Source: Halictus rubicundus (lineage: Eukaryota > Arthropoda > Insecta > Hymenoptera > Halictidae). From it: DNA of 64,000 bases. Where the stretch lies: assembly GCF_050948215.1 (NCBI RefSeq), contig NW_027488627.1, forward strand, positions 496,001 to 560,000, read 5' to 3'. Made by a program: the position numbers and the translations under genes. Positions within the stretch are counted from its first letter, which is position 1. Each line of letters starts with the position of its first letter. A model generated the notes under the pieces. It worked only from the letters and a program-made list of their open reading frames with translations. It did not search any database and was not told where the DNA came from. Below are positions 53,311 through 64,000 of the stretch, piece by piece.

Positions 53311-56300
53311 AGGATTGGATAGAGGATAGAATAGGATAGAGGATAGGATAGGATAGAGGGTAGGATAGGATAGAGGATAGGATAGGATAGAGGATAGGAT
53401 AGGATAGAGGATAGAATAGGATAGAGGATAGGATACGATAGAGGATAGGATATAATAGAGGATAGGATAGGAAAGAGGATAGGATATGATAGAGGATCGG
53501 ATAGGATAGAGGATTGGATAGGATAGAGAATATGATACTGTAGACGATAGGGGATTGGATCGGATACAGGATAGGAGACGGTAGAGGATATGATAGGATA
53601 GTATAGAGGATAGGATAGGATAGAGGATATGATAGGATAGGATACAGGACACGATAGGATAGAGGATAGGATAGGATAGAGGATAGAATAGGATAGAGGA
53701 TAGGATATGACAGAGGATAGGATAGGATAGAGGATAGGATATGATAGAGGATCGGATAGGATAGAGGATTGGATAGGATAGAGACTATGATACTGTAGAC
53801 GATAGGGGATTGGATCGGATACAGGATAGGAGACGGTAGAGGATAGGTTAGGATAGGATAGAGAATAGGATAGGATAGAGGATAGGTTAGGATAGAGGAT
53901 AGGATAGGATAGAGGATAGGATATGATACAGGATAGGATAGGATAGAGGATAGGATAGGATAGAGGATAGGATAGTTTAGAGGATAGAATAGGATAGAGG
54001 ATAGGATATGATAGAGGATAGGATAGAATAGAGGATAGGATAGGATAGAGGATAGGATAGGATAGAGGATAGGATAGTATAGAGGATAGGATATAATAGA
54101 GGATAGGATAGGATAGAGGATAGGATACGATAGAGGATACGATACGATAGGATAGAGGGTAGGATAGGATAGAGGACAGGATAGGATAGAGGATAGGATA
54201 GGATAGAGGATAGCATAGGATAGAGGATAGGATACGATAGAGGATAGGATAGAGGATAGGATCGGATAGAGGATAGGATAGGGGATTGGATAGGATAGAG
54301 GATAGGATAGGATAATGATAGGATAGGATAGAGGAAAGGATAGGATAGAGGAGAGGATAGGGGATTGGATAGGATAGAGGATAGGATAGGATAGAGGATA
54401 GGATAGGATAGAGGATAGGATAGGATAGAGGATAGGATAGGATAGAGGATAGAATAGGATAGAGGATAGGATACGATAGAGGATAGGATAGGATAGAGGA
54501 TAGGATAGGATAGAGGGTAGGATAGGATAGAGGATAGGATAGGATAGAGGATAGGATAGGATAGAGGATAGGATAGGATAGAGGATAGGATAGGATAGAG
54601 GATAGGATAGTATAGAGGATAGGATAGGATAGACGATATGATAGGATAGACGATAGGATACGATAGAGTATATAATAGGATCGAGGATAGGATAGGACAT
54701 AGGATACGATAGGATAGGATAGAGAATAGGATAGGATAGAGGATAGGATAGGATAGAGGATAGGATAGGATAGAGGATAGGATAGGATAGATGATATTAT
54801 AGGAAAGAGGATAGGATAGGATAGAGGATAGGATAGGATAGGTTAGAGGATGGGATAGGATAGAGGATAGGATAGGATAGAGGATAGAATAGGATAGAGG
54901 ATAGGATATGATAGAGGATAGGATAGGATAGAGGATAGGATAGCATAGAGGATAGGATAGTTTAGAGGATAGGATAGGATAGAGGATAGGATAGGATAGA
55001 GGGTAGGATAGGATAGAGGATAGGATAGGATAGAGGATAGGATAGGATAGAGGATAGGATAGGATAGAGGAAAGGATAGGATAGAGGATAGGATAGGGGA
55101 TTGGATAGGATAGAGGATAGGATAGGATAGAGGATAGGATACGATAGAGGATACGGTAGGAGAGGATAGAGGATAGGATAGGATAGAGGATAGGATAATA
55201 TAGAGGATAGGATAGGATAGAGGATAGGATCGGATAGAGGATAGGATAGGGGATTGGATAGGATAGAGGATAGGATAGGATAGAGGATAGGATAGGATAG
55301 AGGATAGGATAGTATAGAGGATAGGATATAATAGAGGATAGGATATAATAGAGGATAGGATACGATAGAGGATACGATAGGATAGGATAGAGGATAGGAT
55401 AGGATAGAGGATAGGATAGGATAGAGAATAGGATATGATAGAGGATAGGATAGGATAGAGGATAGGATAGGATAGAGGATATGATATAATAGAGGATAGG
55501 ATAGGATAGAGGATAGGATAGGATAGAGGATACGATAGGATAGAGGATAGGATATAATAGAGGATAGGATACGATAGAGGATACGATAGGATAGGATAGA
55601 GGATAGGATAGGATAGAGGAAAGGATAGGATAGAGGATAGGATAGGATAGAGGAAAGGATAGGATAGAGGATAGGATAGGGGATTGGATAGGATAGAGGA
55701 TAGGATAGGATAGAGGATAGGATACGATAGAGGATACGGTAGGAGAGGATAGAGGATAGGATAGGATAGAGGATAGGATAATATAGAGGATAGGATAGGA
55801 TAGAGGATAGGATCGGATAGAGGATAGGATAGGGGATTGGATAGGATAGAGGATAGGATAGGATAGAGGATAGGATAGGATAGAGGATAGGATAGTATAG
55901 AGGATAGGATATAATAGAGGATAGGATATAATAGAGGATAGGATACGATAGAGGATACGATAGGATAGGATAGAGGATAGGATAGGATAGAGGATAGGAT
56001 AGGATAGAGAATAGGATATGATAGAGGATAGGATAGGATAGAGGATAGGATAGGATAGAGGATATGATAGGATAGAGGATAGGATAGGATAGAGGATAGG
56101 ATAGGATAGAGGATACGATAGGATAGAGGATAGGATAGGATAGAGGATAGAATAGGATAGAGGATAGGATACGATAGAGGATAGGATAGGATAGAGGATA
56201 GGATAGGATAGAGGGTAGGATAGGATAGGATAGAGGATAGGATAGGATAGAGGATAGGATAGGATAGAGGATAGGATAGGATAGAGGATAGGATAGTATA

Positions 56301-56831
56301 GAGGATAGGATAGGATAGAGGATATGATAGGATAGACGATAGGATACGATAGGATAGGATAGAGAATAGGATAGGATAGAGGATAGGATAGGATAGAGGA
56401 TAGGATAGGATAGATGATATTATAGGAAAGAGGATAGGATAGGATAGAGGATAGGATAGGATAGGATAGAGGATGGGATAGGATAGAGGATAGGATAGGA
56501 TAGAGGATAGAATAGGATAGAGGATAGGATATGATAGAGGATAGGATAGGATAGAGGATAGGATAGCATAGAGGATAGGATAGTTTAGAGGATAGGATAG
56601 GATAGAGGATAGGATAGGATAGAGGGTAGGATAGGATAGAGGATAGGATAGGATAGAGGGTAGGATAGGATAGAGGATAGGATAGAGGATAGGATAGGAT
56701 AGGGGATAGGATAGTATAGAGGATAGGATATAATAGAGGATAGGATAGCATAGAGGATAGGATACGATAGAGGATACGATAGGATAGGATAGAGGATAGG
56801 ATAGGATAGAGGATAGGATAGGATAGAGGAT
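53265..56831 (+). repeat. Higher-order repeat of about 3.5 kb, copy 2
   Basis: Tandem to copy 1. It lacks the 544-bp extra part but has its own internal duplication of about 583-600 bp: the rare GGATACGGTAGGAGAGG unit occurs at about 55149 and 55732, against once (52211) in copy 1. From 55652 to 56748 all markers checked keep the 3521-bp offset with single-base differences only. Confidence 0.82.
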
Positions 56832-57140
56832 AGGATATGATAGAGGATAGGATAGGATAGAGGATAGGATAGGATAGAGGATATGATAGGATAGAGGATA
56901 GGATAGGATACAGGATAGGATAGGATAGAGGATAGGATAGGATAGAGGATAGGATAGGATAGAGGAAAGGATAGGATAGAGGATAGGATAGGGGATTGGA
57001 TAGGATAGAGGATAGGATAGGATAGAGGATAGGATACGATAGAGGATAGGATATAATAGAGGATAGGATAGGAAAGAGGATAGGTTATGATACAGGATCG
57101 GATAGGATAGAGGATTGGATAGGATAGAGACTATGATACT

Positions 57141-57200
57141 GTAGACGATAGGGGATTGGATAGGATAGAGACTATGATACTGTAGACGATAGGGGATTGG
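57141..57200 (+). repeat. Doubled module A core (41-bp tandem duplication)
   Basis: GAGACTATGATACTGTAGAC with GATAGGGGATTGG appears twice in succession; the GTAGACGAT cores start at 57141 and 57182. The first copy lacks the ATCGGATACAGG half. This is the only back-to-back module A in the window. Confidence 0.85.
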
Positions 57201-59285
57201 ATCGGATACAGGATAGGAGACGGTAGAGGATAGGATAGGATAGGATAGAGAATAGGATAGGATAGAGGATAGGTTAGGATAGAGGATAGGATAGGATAGA
57301 GGATAAGATTGGTTGGAGGATAGGATAGAATAGAGGATAGGATAGGATAGAGGATAGGATAGGATAGAGGATAGGATAAGATAGAGGATATGATAGGATA
57401 GACGATAGGATACGATAGAGGATGGGATAGGATCGATGATAGGATAGGACACAGGATACGATATAATAGGATAGAGAATAGGATACGATAGAGGATAGGA
57501 TAGGATAGAGGATAGAACAGGATAGAGGATAGAATAGGATAGAGGATAGGATATGATAGAGGATAGGATAGGATAGAGGATAGGATAGGATAGAGGATAG
57601 GATAGGATAGAGGATAGGATAGTATAGAGGATAGGATATAATAGAGGATAGGATAGCATAGACGATAGGATACGATAGAGGATAGGATAGGATCGAGGAT
57701 AGGATAGGACAGAGGATACGATAGGATAGGATAGGATCGAGGATAGGATAGGACAGAGGATACGATAGGATAGGATAGAGAATAGGATAGGATAGAGGAT
57801 AGGTTAGGATAGAGGATAGGATAGGATAGATGATATTATAGGAAAGAGGATAGGATAGGATAGAGGATAGGATAGGATAGGATAGAGGATAGGATAGGAT
57901 AGAGGATAGGATTGGATAGAGGATAGAATAGGATAGAGGATAGGATAGGATAGAGGGTAGGATAGGATAGAGGATAGGATAGGATAGAGGATAGGATAGG
58001 ATAGAGGATAGAATAGGATAGAGGATAGGATACGATAGAGGATAGGATATAATAGAGGATAGGATAGGAAAGAGGATAGGATATGATAGAGGATCGGACA
58101 GGATAGAGGATTGGATAGGATAGAGAATATGATACTGTAGACGATAGGGGATTGGATCGGATACAGGATAGGAGACGGTAGAGGATATGATAGGATAGTA
58201 TAGAGGATAGGATAGGATAGAGGATAGGATAGGATAGAGGATATGATAGGATAGGATACAGGACACGATAGGATAGAGGATAGGATAGGATAGAGGATAG
58301 AATAGGATAGAGGATAGGATATGACAGAGGATAGGATAGGATAGAGGATAGGATATGATAGAGAATCGGATAGGATAGAGGATTGGATAGGATAGAGACT
58401 ATGATACTGTAGACGATAGGGGATTGGATCGGATACAGGATAGGAGACGGTAGAGGATAGGATAGGATAGGATAGAGAATAGGATAGGATAGAGGATAGG
58501 TTAGGATAGAGGATAGGATAGGATAGAGGATAGGATATGATAGAGGATAGGATAGGATAGAGGATAGGATAGGATAGAGGATAGGATAGTTTAGAGGATA
58601 GGATAGGATAGAGGATAGGATAGGATAGAGGGTAGGATAGGATAGAGGATAGGATAGGATAGAGGGTAGGATAGGATAGAGGATAGGATAGGATAGAGGA
58701 TAGGATAGGATAGAGGATAGGATAGGATAGAGGATAGAATAGGATAGAGGATAGGATACGATAGAGGATAGGATATAATAGAGGATAGGATAGGAAAGAG
58801 GATAGGATAGGGTAGAGGATAGGATAGTATAGAGGATAGGATAGGATAGAGGATAGGATAGGGGATTGGATAGGATAGAGGATAGGATAGGATAGAGGAT
58901 AGGATAGGGTAGAGGATAGGATAGTATAGAGGATAGGATAGGAAAGAGGATAGGATAGGATAGAGGATAGGATACGATAGAGGATACGAAAGGATAGGAT
59001 AGAGGGTAGGATAGGATAGAGGATAGGATAGGGTAGAGGATAGGATAGGGGATTGGATAGGATAGAGGATAGGATAGGATAGAGGATAGGATACGATAGA
59101 GGATAGGATCGGATAGAGGATAGGATAGGGGATGCGATAGGATAGAGGATAGGATAGGATAGAGGATAGGATAGGATAGAGGATAGGATAGCATAGAGGA
59201 TAGGATAGGATAGAGGATATGATAGGATAGACGATAGGATACGATAGAGGATAGGATAGGATCGAGGATAGGATAGGACAGAGGA

Positions 59286-60315
59286 TACGATAGGATAGGA
59301 TAGAGAATAGGATAGGATAGAGGATAGGATAGGATAGAGGATAGGATAGGATAGATGATATTATAGGAAAGAGGATAGGATAGGATAGAGGATAGGATAG
59401 GATAGGATAGAGGATAGGATAAGATAGAGGATAGGATTGGATAGAGGATAGAATAGGATAGAGGATACGATAGGATAGGATAGAGAATAGGATAGGATAG
59501 ATTATAGGATAGGATAGAGGATAGGATAGGATAGATGATACTATAGGAAAGAGGATAGGATAGGATAGAGGATAGGATAGAATAGAGGATAGGATAGGAT
59601 AGAGGATAGGATATGATAGTGGATCGGATAGGATAGAGGATTGGATAGGATAGAGAATATGATACGGTAGACGATAGGGGATTGGATCGGATACAGGATA
59701 GGAGGCGGTAGAGGATAGGATAGGATAGGATAGAGAATAGGATAGGATAGACGATAGGTTAGGATAGAGGATAGGATAGGATAGAGGATAGGATAGGGTA
59801 GAGGATAGGATAGGATAGAGGATAGGATAAGATAGAGGATAAGATAGGATAGAGGATAGGATAGGATAGAGGATAGGATAGGATAGAGGATAGGATAGTA
59901 TAGAGGATAGGATAGGATAGAGGATAGGATAGGATAGAGGATAGGATGCGATAGAGGATACGAAAGGATAGGATTGAGGGTAGGATAGGATAGAGGATAG
60001 GATAGGATAGGGGATAGAATAGGATAGAGAATAGGATATGATAGAGGATAGGATACAATAGAGGATAGGATAGGATGGAGGATAGGATAGGATAGAGGAT
60101 AGGATAGTATAGAGGATAGGATATAATAGAGGATAGGATAGGAAAGAGGATAGGATATGATAGAGGATTGGATAGGATAGAGAATATGATACTGTAGACG
60201 ATAGGGGATTGGATCGGATACAGGATAGGAGACGGTAGAGGATAGGATAGGATAGGATAGAGGATAGGATAGGATAGAGGATAGGATAGGGTAGAGGATA
60301 GGATAGTATAGAGGA
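59286..60315 (+). repeat. Tandem triplication, unit 1 (1030 bp)
   Basis: Unit begins ATACGATAGGATAGG with GAGAATAGG, then carries ATTATAGGAAAGAGG (59361), ATTATAGGAT (59501), ACTATAGGAAAGAGG, module A types G (59667) and T (60194), and GGATTGAGGGTAGG. Its markers repeat 1030 bp later in unit 2 and 1618 bp later in unit 3. Confidence 0.88.
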
Positions 60316-60903
60316 TACGATAGGATAGGATAGAGAATAGGATAGGATAGAGGATAGGATAGGATAGAGGATAGGATAGGATAGATGATATTATAGGAAA
60401 GAGGATAGGATAGGATAGAGGATAGGATAGGATAGGATAGAGGATAGGATAAGATAGAGGATAGGATTGGATAGAGGATAGAATAGGATAGAGGATACGA
60501 TAGGATAGGATAGAGAATAGGATAGGATAGATTATAGGATAGGATAGAGGATAGGATAGGATAGATGATACTATAGGAAAGAGGATAGGATAGGATAGAG
60601 GATAGGATAGAATAGAGGATAGGATAGGATAGAGGATAGGATATGATAGTGGATCGGATAGGATAGAGGATTGGATAGGATAGAGAATATGATACGGTAG
60701 ACGATAGGGGATTGGATCGGATACAGGATAGGAGGCGGTAGAGGATAGGATAGGATAGGATAGAGAATAGGATAGGATAGACGATAGGTTAGGATAGAGG
60801 ATAGGATAGGATAGAGGATAGGATAGGGTAGAGGATATGATAGGATAGACGATAGGATACGATAGAGGATAGGATAGGATCGAGGATAGGATAGGACAGA
60901 GGA
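60316..60903 (+). repeat. Tandem triplication, unit 2 (588 bp, internally deleted)
   Basis: Same as units 1 and 3 but without about 442 bp that holds the GGATTGAGGGTAGG part and the T-type module A. The break follows GGATAGGGTAGAGG at about 60836, where ATATGATAGG follows instead of ATAGGATAGG. Confidence 0.88.
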
Positions 60904-61932
60904 TACGATAGGATAGGATAGAGAATAGGATAGGATAGAGGATAGGATAGGATAGAGGATAGGATAGGATAGATGATATTATAGGAAAGAGGATAGGATA
61001 GGATAGAGGATAGGATAGGATAGGATAGAGGATAGGATAAGATAGAGGATAGGATTGGATAGAGGATAGAATAGGATAGAGGATACGATAGGATAGGATA
61101 GAGAATAGGATAGGATAGATTATAGGATAGGATAGAGGATAGGATAGGATAGATGATACTATAGGAAAGAGGATAGGATAGGATAGAGGATAGGATAGAA
61201 TAGAGGATAGGATAGGATAGAGGATAGGATATGATAGTGGATCGGATAGGATAGAGGATTGGATAGGATAGAGAATATGATACGGTAGACGATAGGGGAT
61301 TGGATCGGATACAGGATAGGAGGCGGTAGAGGATAGGATAGGATAGGATAGAGAATAGGATAGGATAGACGATAGGTTAGGATAGAGGATAGGATAGGAT
61401 AGAGGATAGGATAGGGTAGAGGATAGGATAGGATAGAGGATAGGATAAGATAGAGGATAAGATAGGATAGAGGATAGGATAGGATAGAGGATAGGATAGG
61501 ATAGAGGATAGGATAGTATAGAGGATAGGATAGGATAGAGGATAGGATAGGATAGAGGATAGGATGCGATAGAGGATACGAAAGGATAGGATTGAGGGTA
61601 GGATAGGATAGAGGATAGGATAGGATAGGGGATAGAATAGGATAGAGAATAGGATATGATAGAGGATAGGATACAATAGAGGATAGGATAGGATGGAGGA
61701 TAGGATAGGATAGAGGATAGGATAGTATAGAGGATAGGATATAATAGAGGATAGGATAGGAAAGAGGATAGGATATGATAGAGGATTGGATAGGATAGAG
61801 AATATGATACTGTAGACGATAGGGGATTGGATCGGATACAGGATAGGAGACGGTAGAGGATAGGATAGGATAGGATAGAGGATAGGATAGGATAGAGGAT
61901 AGGATAGGGTAGAGGATAGGATAGTATAGAGG
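60904..61932 (+). repeat. Tandem triplication, unit 3 (about 1030 bp)
   Basis: Full-length unit, offset 1618 bp from unit 1 (for example GATGCG at 59945/61563) and 588 bp from unit 2 in its first half (ATTATAGGAT at 60531/61119). Confidence 0.88.
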
Positions 61933-62799
61933 ATAGGATAGGATAGAGGATAGAATAGGATAGAGGATAGGATACGATAGAGGATACGAAAGGATAGGAT
62001 AGAGGGTAGGATAGGATAGAGGGTAGGATAGGATAGAGGATAGGATAGGGTAGAGGATAGGATAGGGGATTGGATAGGATAGAGGATAGGATAGGATAGA
62101 GGATGGGATACGATAGAGGATACGATAGGATAGGATAGAGGATAGGATAGGATAGAGGATAGGATAGGTTAGAGGATAGGATAGGATAGAGGATAGGATC
62201 GGATAGAGGATAGGATAGGGGATTGGATAGGATAGAGGATAGGATAGGATAGAGGATAGGATAGGATAGAGGAAAGGATAGGATAGAGGATAGGATACGG
62301 GATTGGATAGGATAGAGGATAGCATAGGATAGAGGATAGGATAGGGTAGAGGATAGGATAGTATAGAGGATAGGATAGGATAGAGGATAGGATAGGATAG
62401 AGGATAGGATACGATAGAGGATACGAAAGGATAGGATAGAGGGTAGGATAGGATAGAGGATAGGATAGGGTAGAGGATAGGATAGGTGATTGGATAGGAT
62501 AGAGGATAGGATAGGATAGAGGATAGGATAGGATAGAGGATAGGATACGATAGAGGATACGAAAGGATAGGATAGAGGGTAGGATAGGATAGAGGATAGG
62601 ATAGGGTAGAGGATAGGATAGGGGATTGGATAGGATAGAGGATAGGATAGGATAGAGGATAGGATACGATAGAGGATACGATAGGATAGGATAGAGGATA
62701 GGATAGGATAGAGGATAGGATAGGATAGAGGATAGGATAGGATAGAGTATAGGATCGGATAGAGGATAGGATAGGGGATTGGATAGGATAGAGGATAGG

Positions 62800-64000
62800 A
62801 TAGGATAGAGGATAGGATAGGATAGAGGATAGGATAGGATAGAGGATAGGATAGGATAGAGGATAGAATAGGATAGAGGATAGGATACGATAGAGGATAG
62901 GATATAATAGAGGATAGGATAGGAAAGAGGATAGGATATGATACAGGATCGGATAGGATAGAGGATTGGATAGGATAGAGACTATGATACAGTAGACGAT
63001 AGGGGATTGGATGGGATACAGGATAGGAGACGGTAGAGGATAGGATAGGATAGGATAGAGAATAGGATAGGATAGAGGATAGGTTAGGATAGAGGATAGG
63101 ATAGGATAGAGGATAAGATTGGTTGGAGGATAGGATAGAATAGAGGATAGGATAGGATAGAGGATAGGATAGGATAGAGGATAGGATAAGATAGAGGATA
63201 TGATAGGATAGACGATAGGATACGATAGAGGATGGGATAGGATCGATGATAGGATAGGACACAGGATACGATATAATAGGATAGAGAATAGGATAGGATA
63301 GAGGATAGGTTAGGATAGAGGATAGGATAGGATAGAGGATAAGATTGGTTGGAGGATAGGATAGAATAGAGGATAGGATAGGATAGAGGATAGGATAGGA
63401 TAGAGGATAGGATAAGATAGAGGATATGATAGGATAGACGATAGGATACGATAGAGGATGGGATAGGATCGATGATAGGATAGGACACAGGATACGATAT
63501 AATAGGATAGAGGATAGGATAGGATAGAGGGTAGGATAGGATAGAGGATAGGATAGGATAGAGGATAGGATAGGATAGAGGATAGGATAGGATAGAGGAT
63601 AGAATAGGATAGAGGATAGGATACGATAGAGGATAGGATATAATAGAGGATAGGATAGGAAAGAGGATAGGATATGATACAGGATCGGATAGGATAGAGG
63701 ATTGGATAGGATAGAGACTATGATACAGTAGACGATAGGGGATTGGATCGGATACAGGATAGGAGACGGTAGAGGATAGGATAGGATAGGATAGAGAATA
63801 GGATAGGATAGAGGATAGGTTAGGATAGAGGATAGGATAGGATAGAGGATAAGATTGGTTGGAGGATAGGATAGAATAGAGGATAGGATAGGATAGAGGA
63901 TAGGATAGGATAGAGGATAGGATAAGATAGAGGATATGATAGGATAGACGATAGGATACGATAGAGGACGGGATAGGATCGATGATAGGATAGGACACAG
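62800..64000 (+). repeat. 736-bp tandem repeat at right edge, with internal 226-bp duplication
   Basis: Markers repeat at 736 bp: ATACAGGATC at 62941/63677, GTAGACGAT at 62992/63728, AAGATTGGTTGG at 63115/63851. Inside the first unit a 226-bp segment is itself doubled (AAGATTGGTTGG 63115/63341; GATGGGATAGG 63231/63457). The window ends inside the second unit. Both module A copies have ATACAGTAGAC, a form not seen elsewhere in the window. Confidence 0.85.

Larger units (their letters stand above)
22810..64000 (-). repeat. GGATA satellite array, G-rich strand on + (block R2, 41 kb)
   Basis: Uninterrupted G-rich-orientation array to the right window edge. It is made of 17- and 22-bp units with recurrent variants, and most module A copies lie here. 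Subregions differ: to about 41 kb it has ATTACAGGAATGAGG-type C modules and CTAGGATAGG units; from about 43.7 kb it has ATTATAGGAAAGAGG-type modules and ATCGAGGATAGG units. Nested higher-order repeats are listed separately. I see no transposon, RNA gene or host gene in it. Minus-strand frames up to 2026 codons (48620-54700) are read-through of the stop-free strand. Confidence 0.96.

Noticed and set aside
48620..54700. 2026-codon open frame on the minus strand
   Set aside because: Same read-through of the stop-free C-rich strand; it crosses duplicated satellite units and modules without any domain.
1..64000. CRISPR-like array (short direct repeats)
   Set aside because: Units are contiguous with no unique spacers and no cas genes; this is satellite DNA.
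1..64000. Similarity of YPIL/SYP repeat peptides to a tandem-repeat protein such as a polymerase CTD or silk
   Set aside because: All three frames give equally repetitive peptides and the repeat length is not kept in codons, so there is no sign of selection on protein.

Overview
The window is about 96% tandem repeat and holds one recognisable gene. It looks like a eukaryotic heterochromatic satellite domain, most probably from an insect or other arthropod. The only non-satellite sequence is a GC-rich, 5'-truncated non-LTR retrotransposon with the RT and C-terminal zinc knuckle typical of the R1 clade (R1/TRAS-like). I see no rRNA, tRNA, host gene, CRISPR array or bacterial operon. The species cannot be named from this sequence.

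The satellite is built from a 17-bp unit, TATCCTATCCTATCCTC on the C-rich strand (GGATA-type on the other strand). It alternates with a 12-bp form that lacks one TATCC and a 22-bp form that has one more. Nearly every G/C pair has its C on the same strand, so each block has extreme GC skew. The C-rich strand contains no stop codon in any frame, which is why it shows huge but meaningless open frames.

Layout: (1) 1-2424, array with the C-rich strand on +. (2) 2425-5252, retrotransposon on the minus strand: a 20-nt poly(A) tail, a hairpin-rich 3' UTR and a 734-codon uninterrupted RT remnant, flanked by a 13-bp target-site duplication. (3) 5253-10630, same orientation as (1), with a block of 23 identical 17-mers and three copies of a fixed-length 200-bp module. 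(4) 10631-17532, inverted array (G-rich strand on +). (5) 17533-22809, back to C-rich on +, with four more 200-bp modules. (6) 22810-64000, G-rich on +, a 41-kb block with nested higher-order repeats (about 4.70 kb, 3.5 kb, 1030/588/1030 bp, 736 bp and 226 bp).

The array has a visible history. The two C-to-G orientation switches (10631 and 22810) share the same junction sequence and lie in a colinear segment repeated exactly 12,179 bp apart, so one is a copy of the other. The opposite switch (17532) is a nearly perfect 60-bp palindrome with no spacer. Variant modules mark local subfamilies and linked haplotypes, as expected from unequal exchange, fold-back inversion and local amplification. 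I found no new protein system. The most interesting content is the inversion-rich GGATA satellite, its higher-order architecture, and an R1-clade element inside a repeat whose core (ATAGG) is one base from the insect telomere repeat TTAGG.
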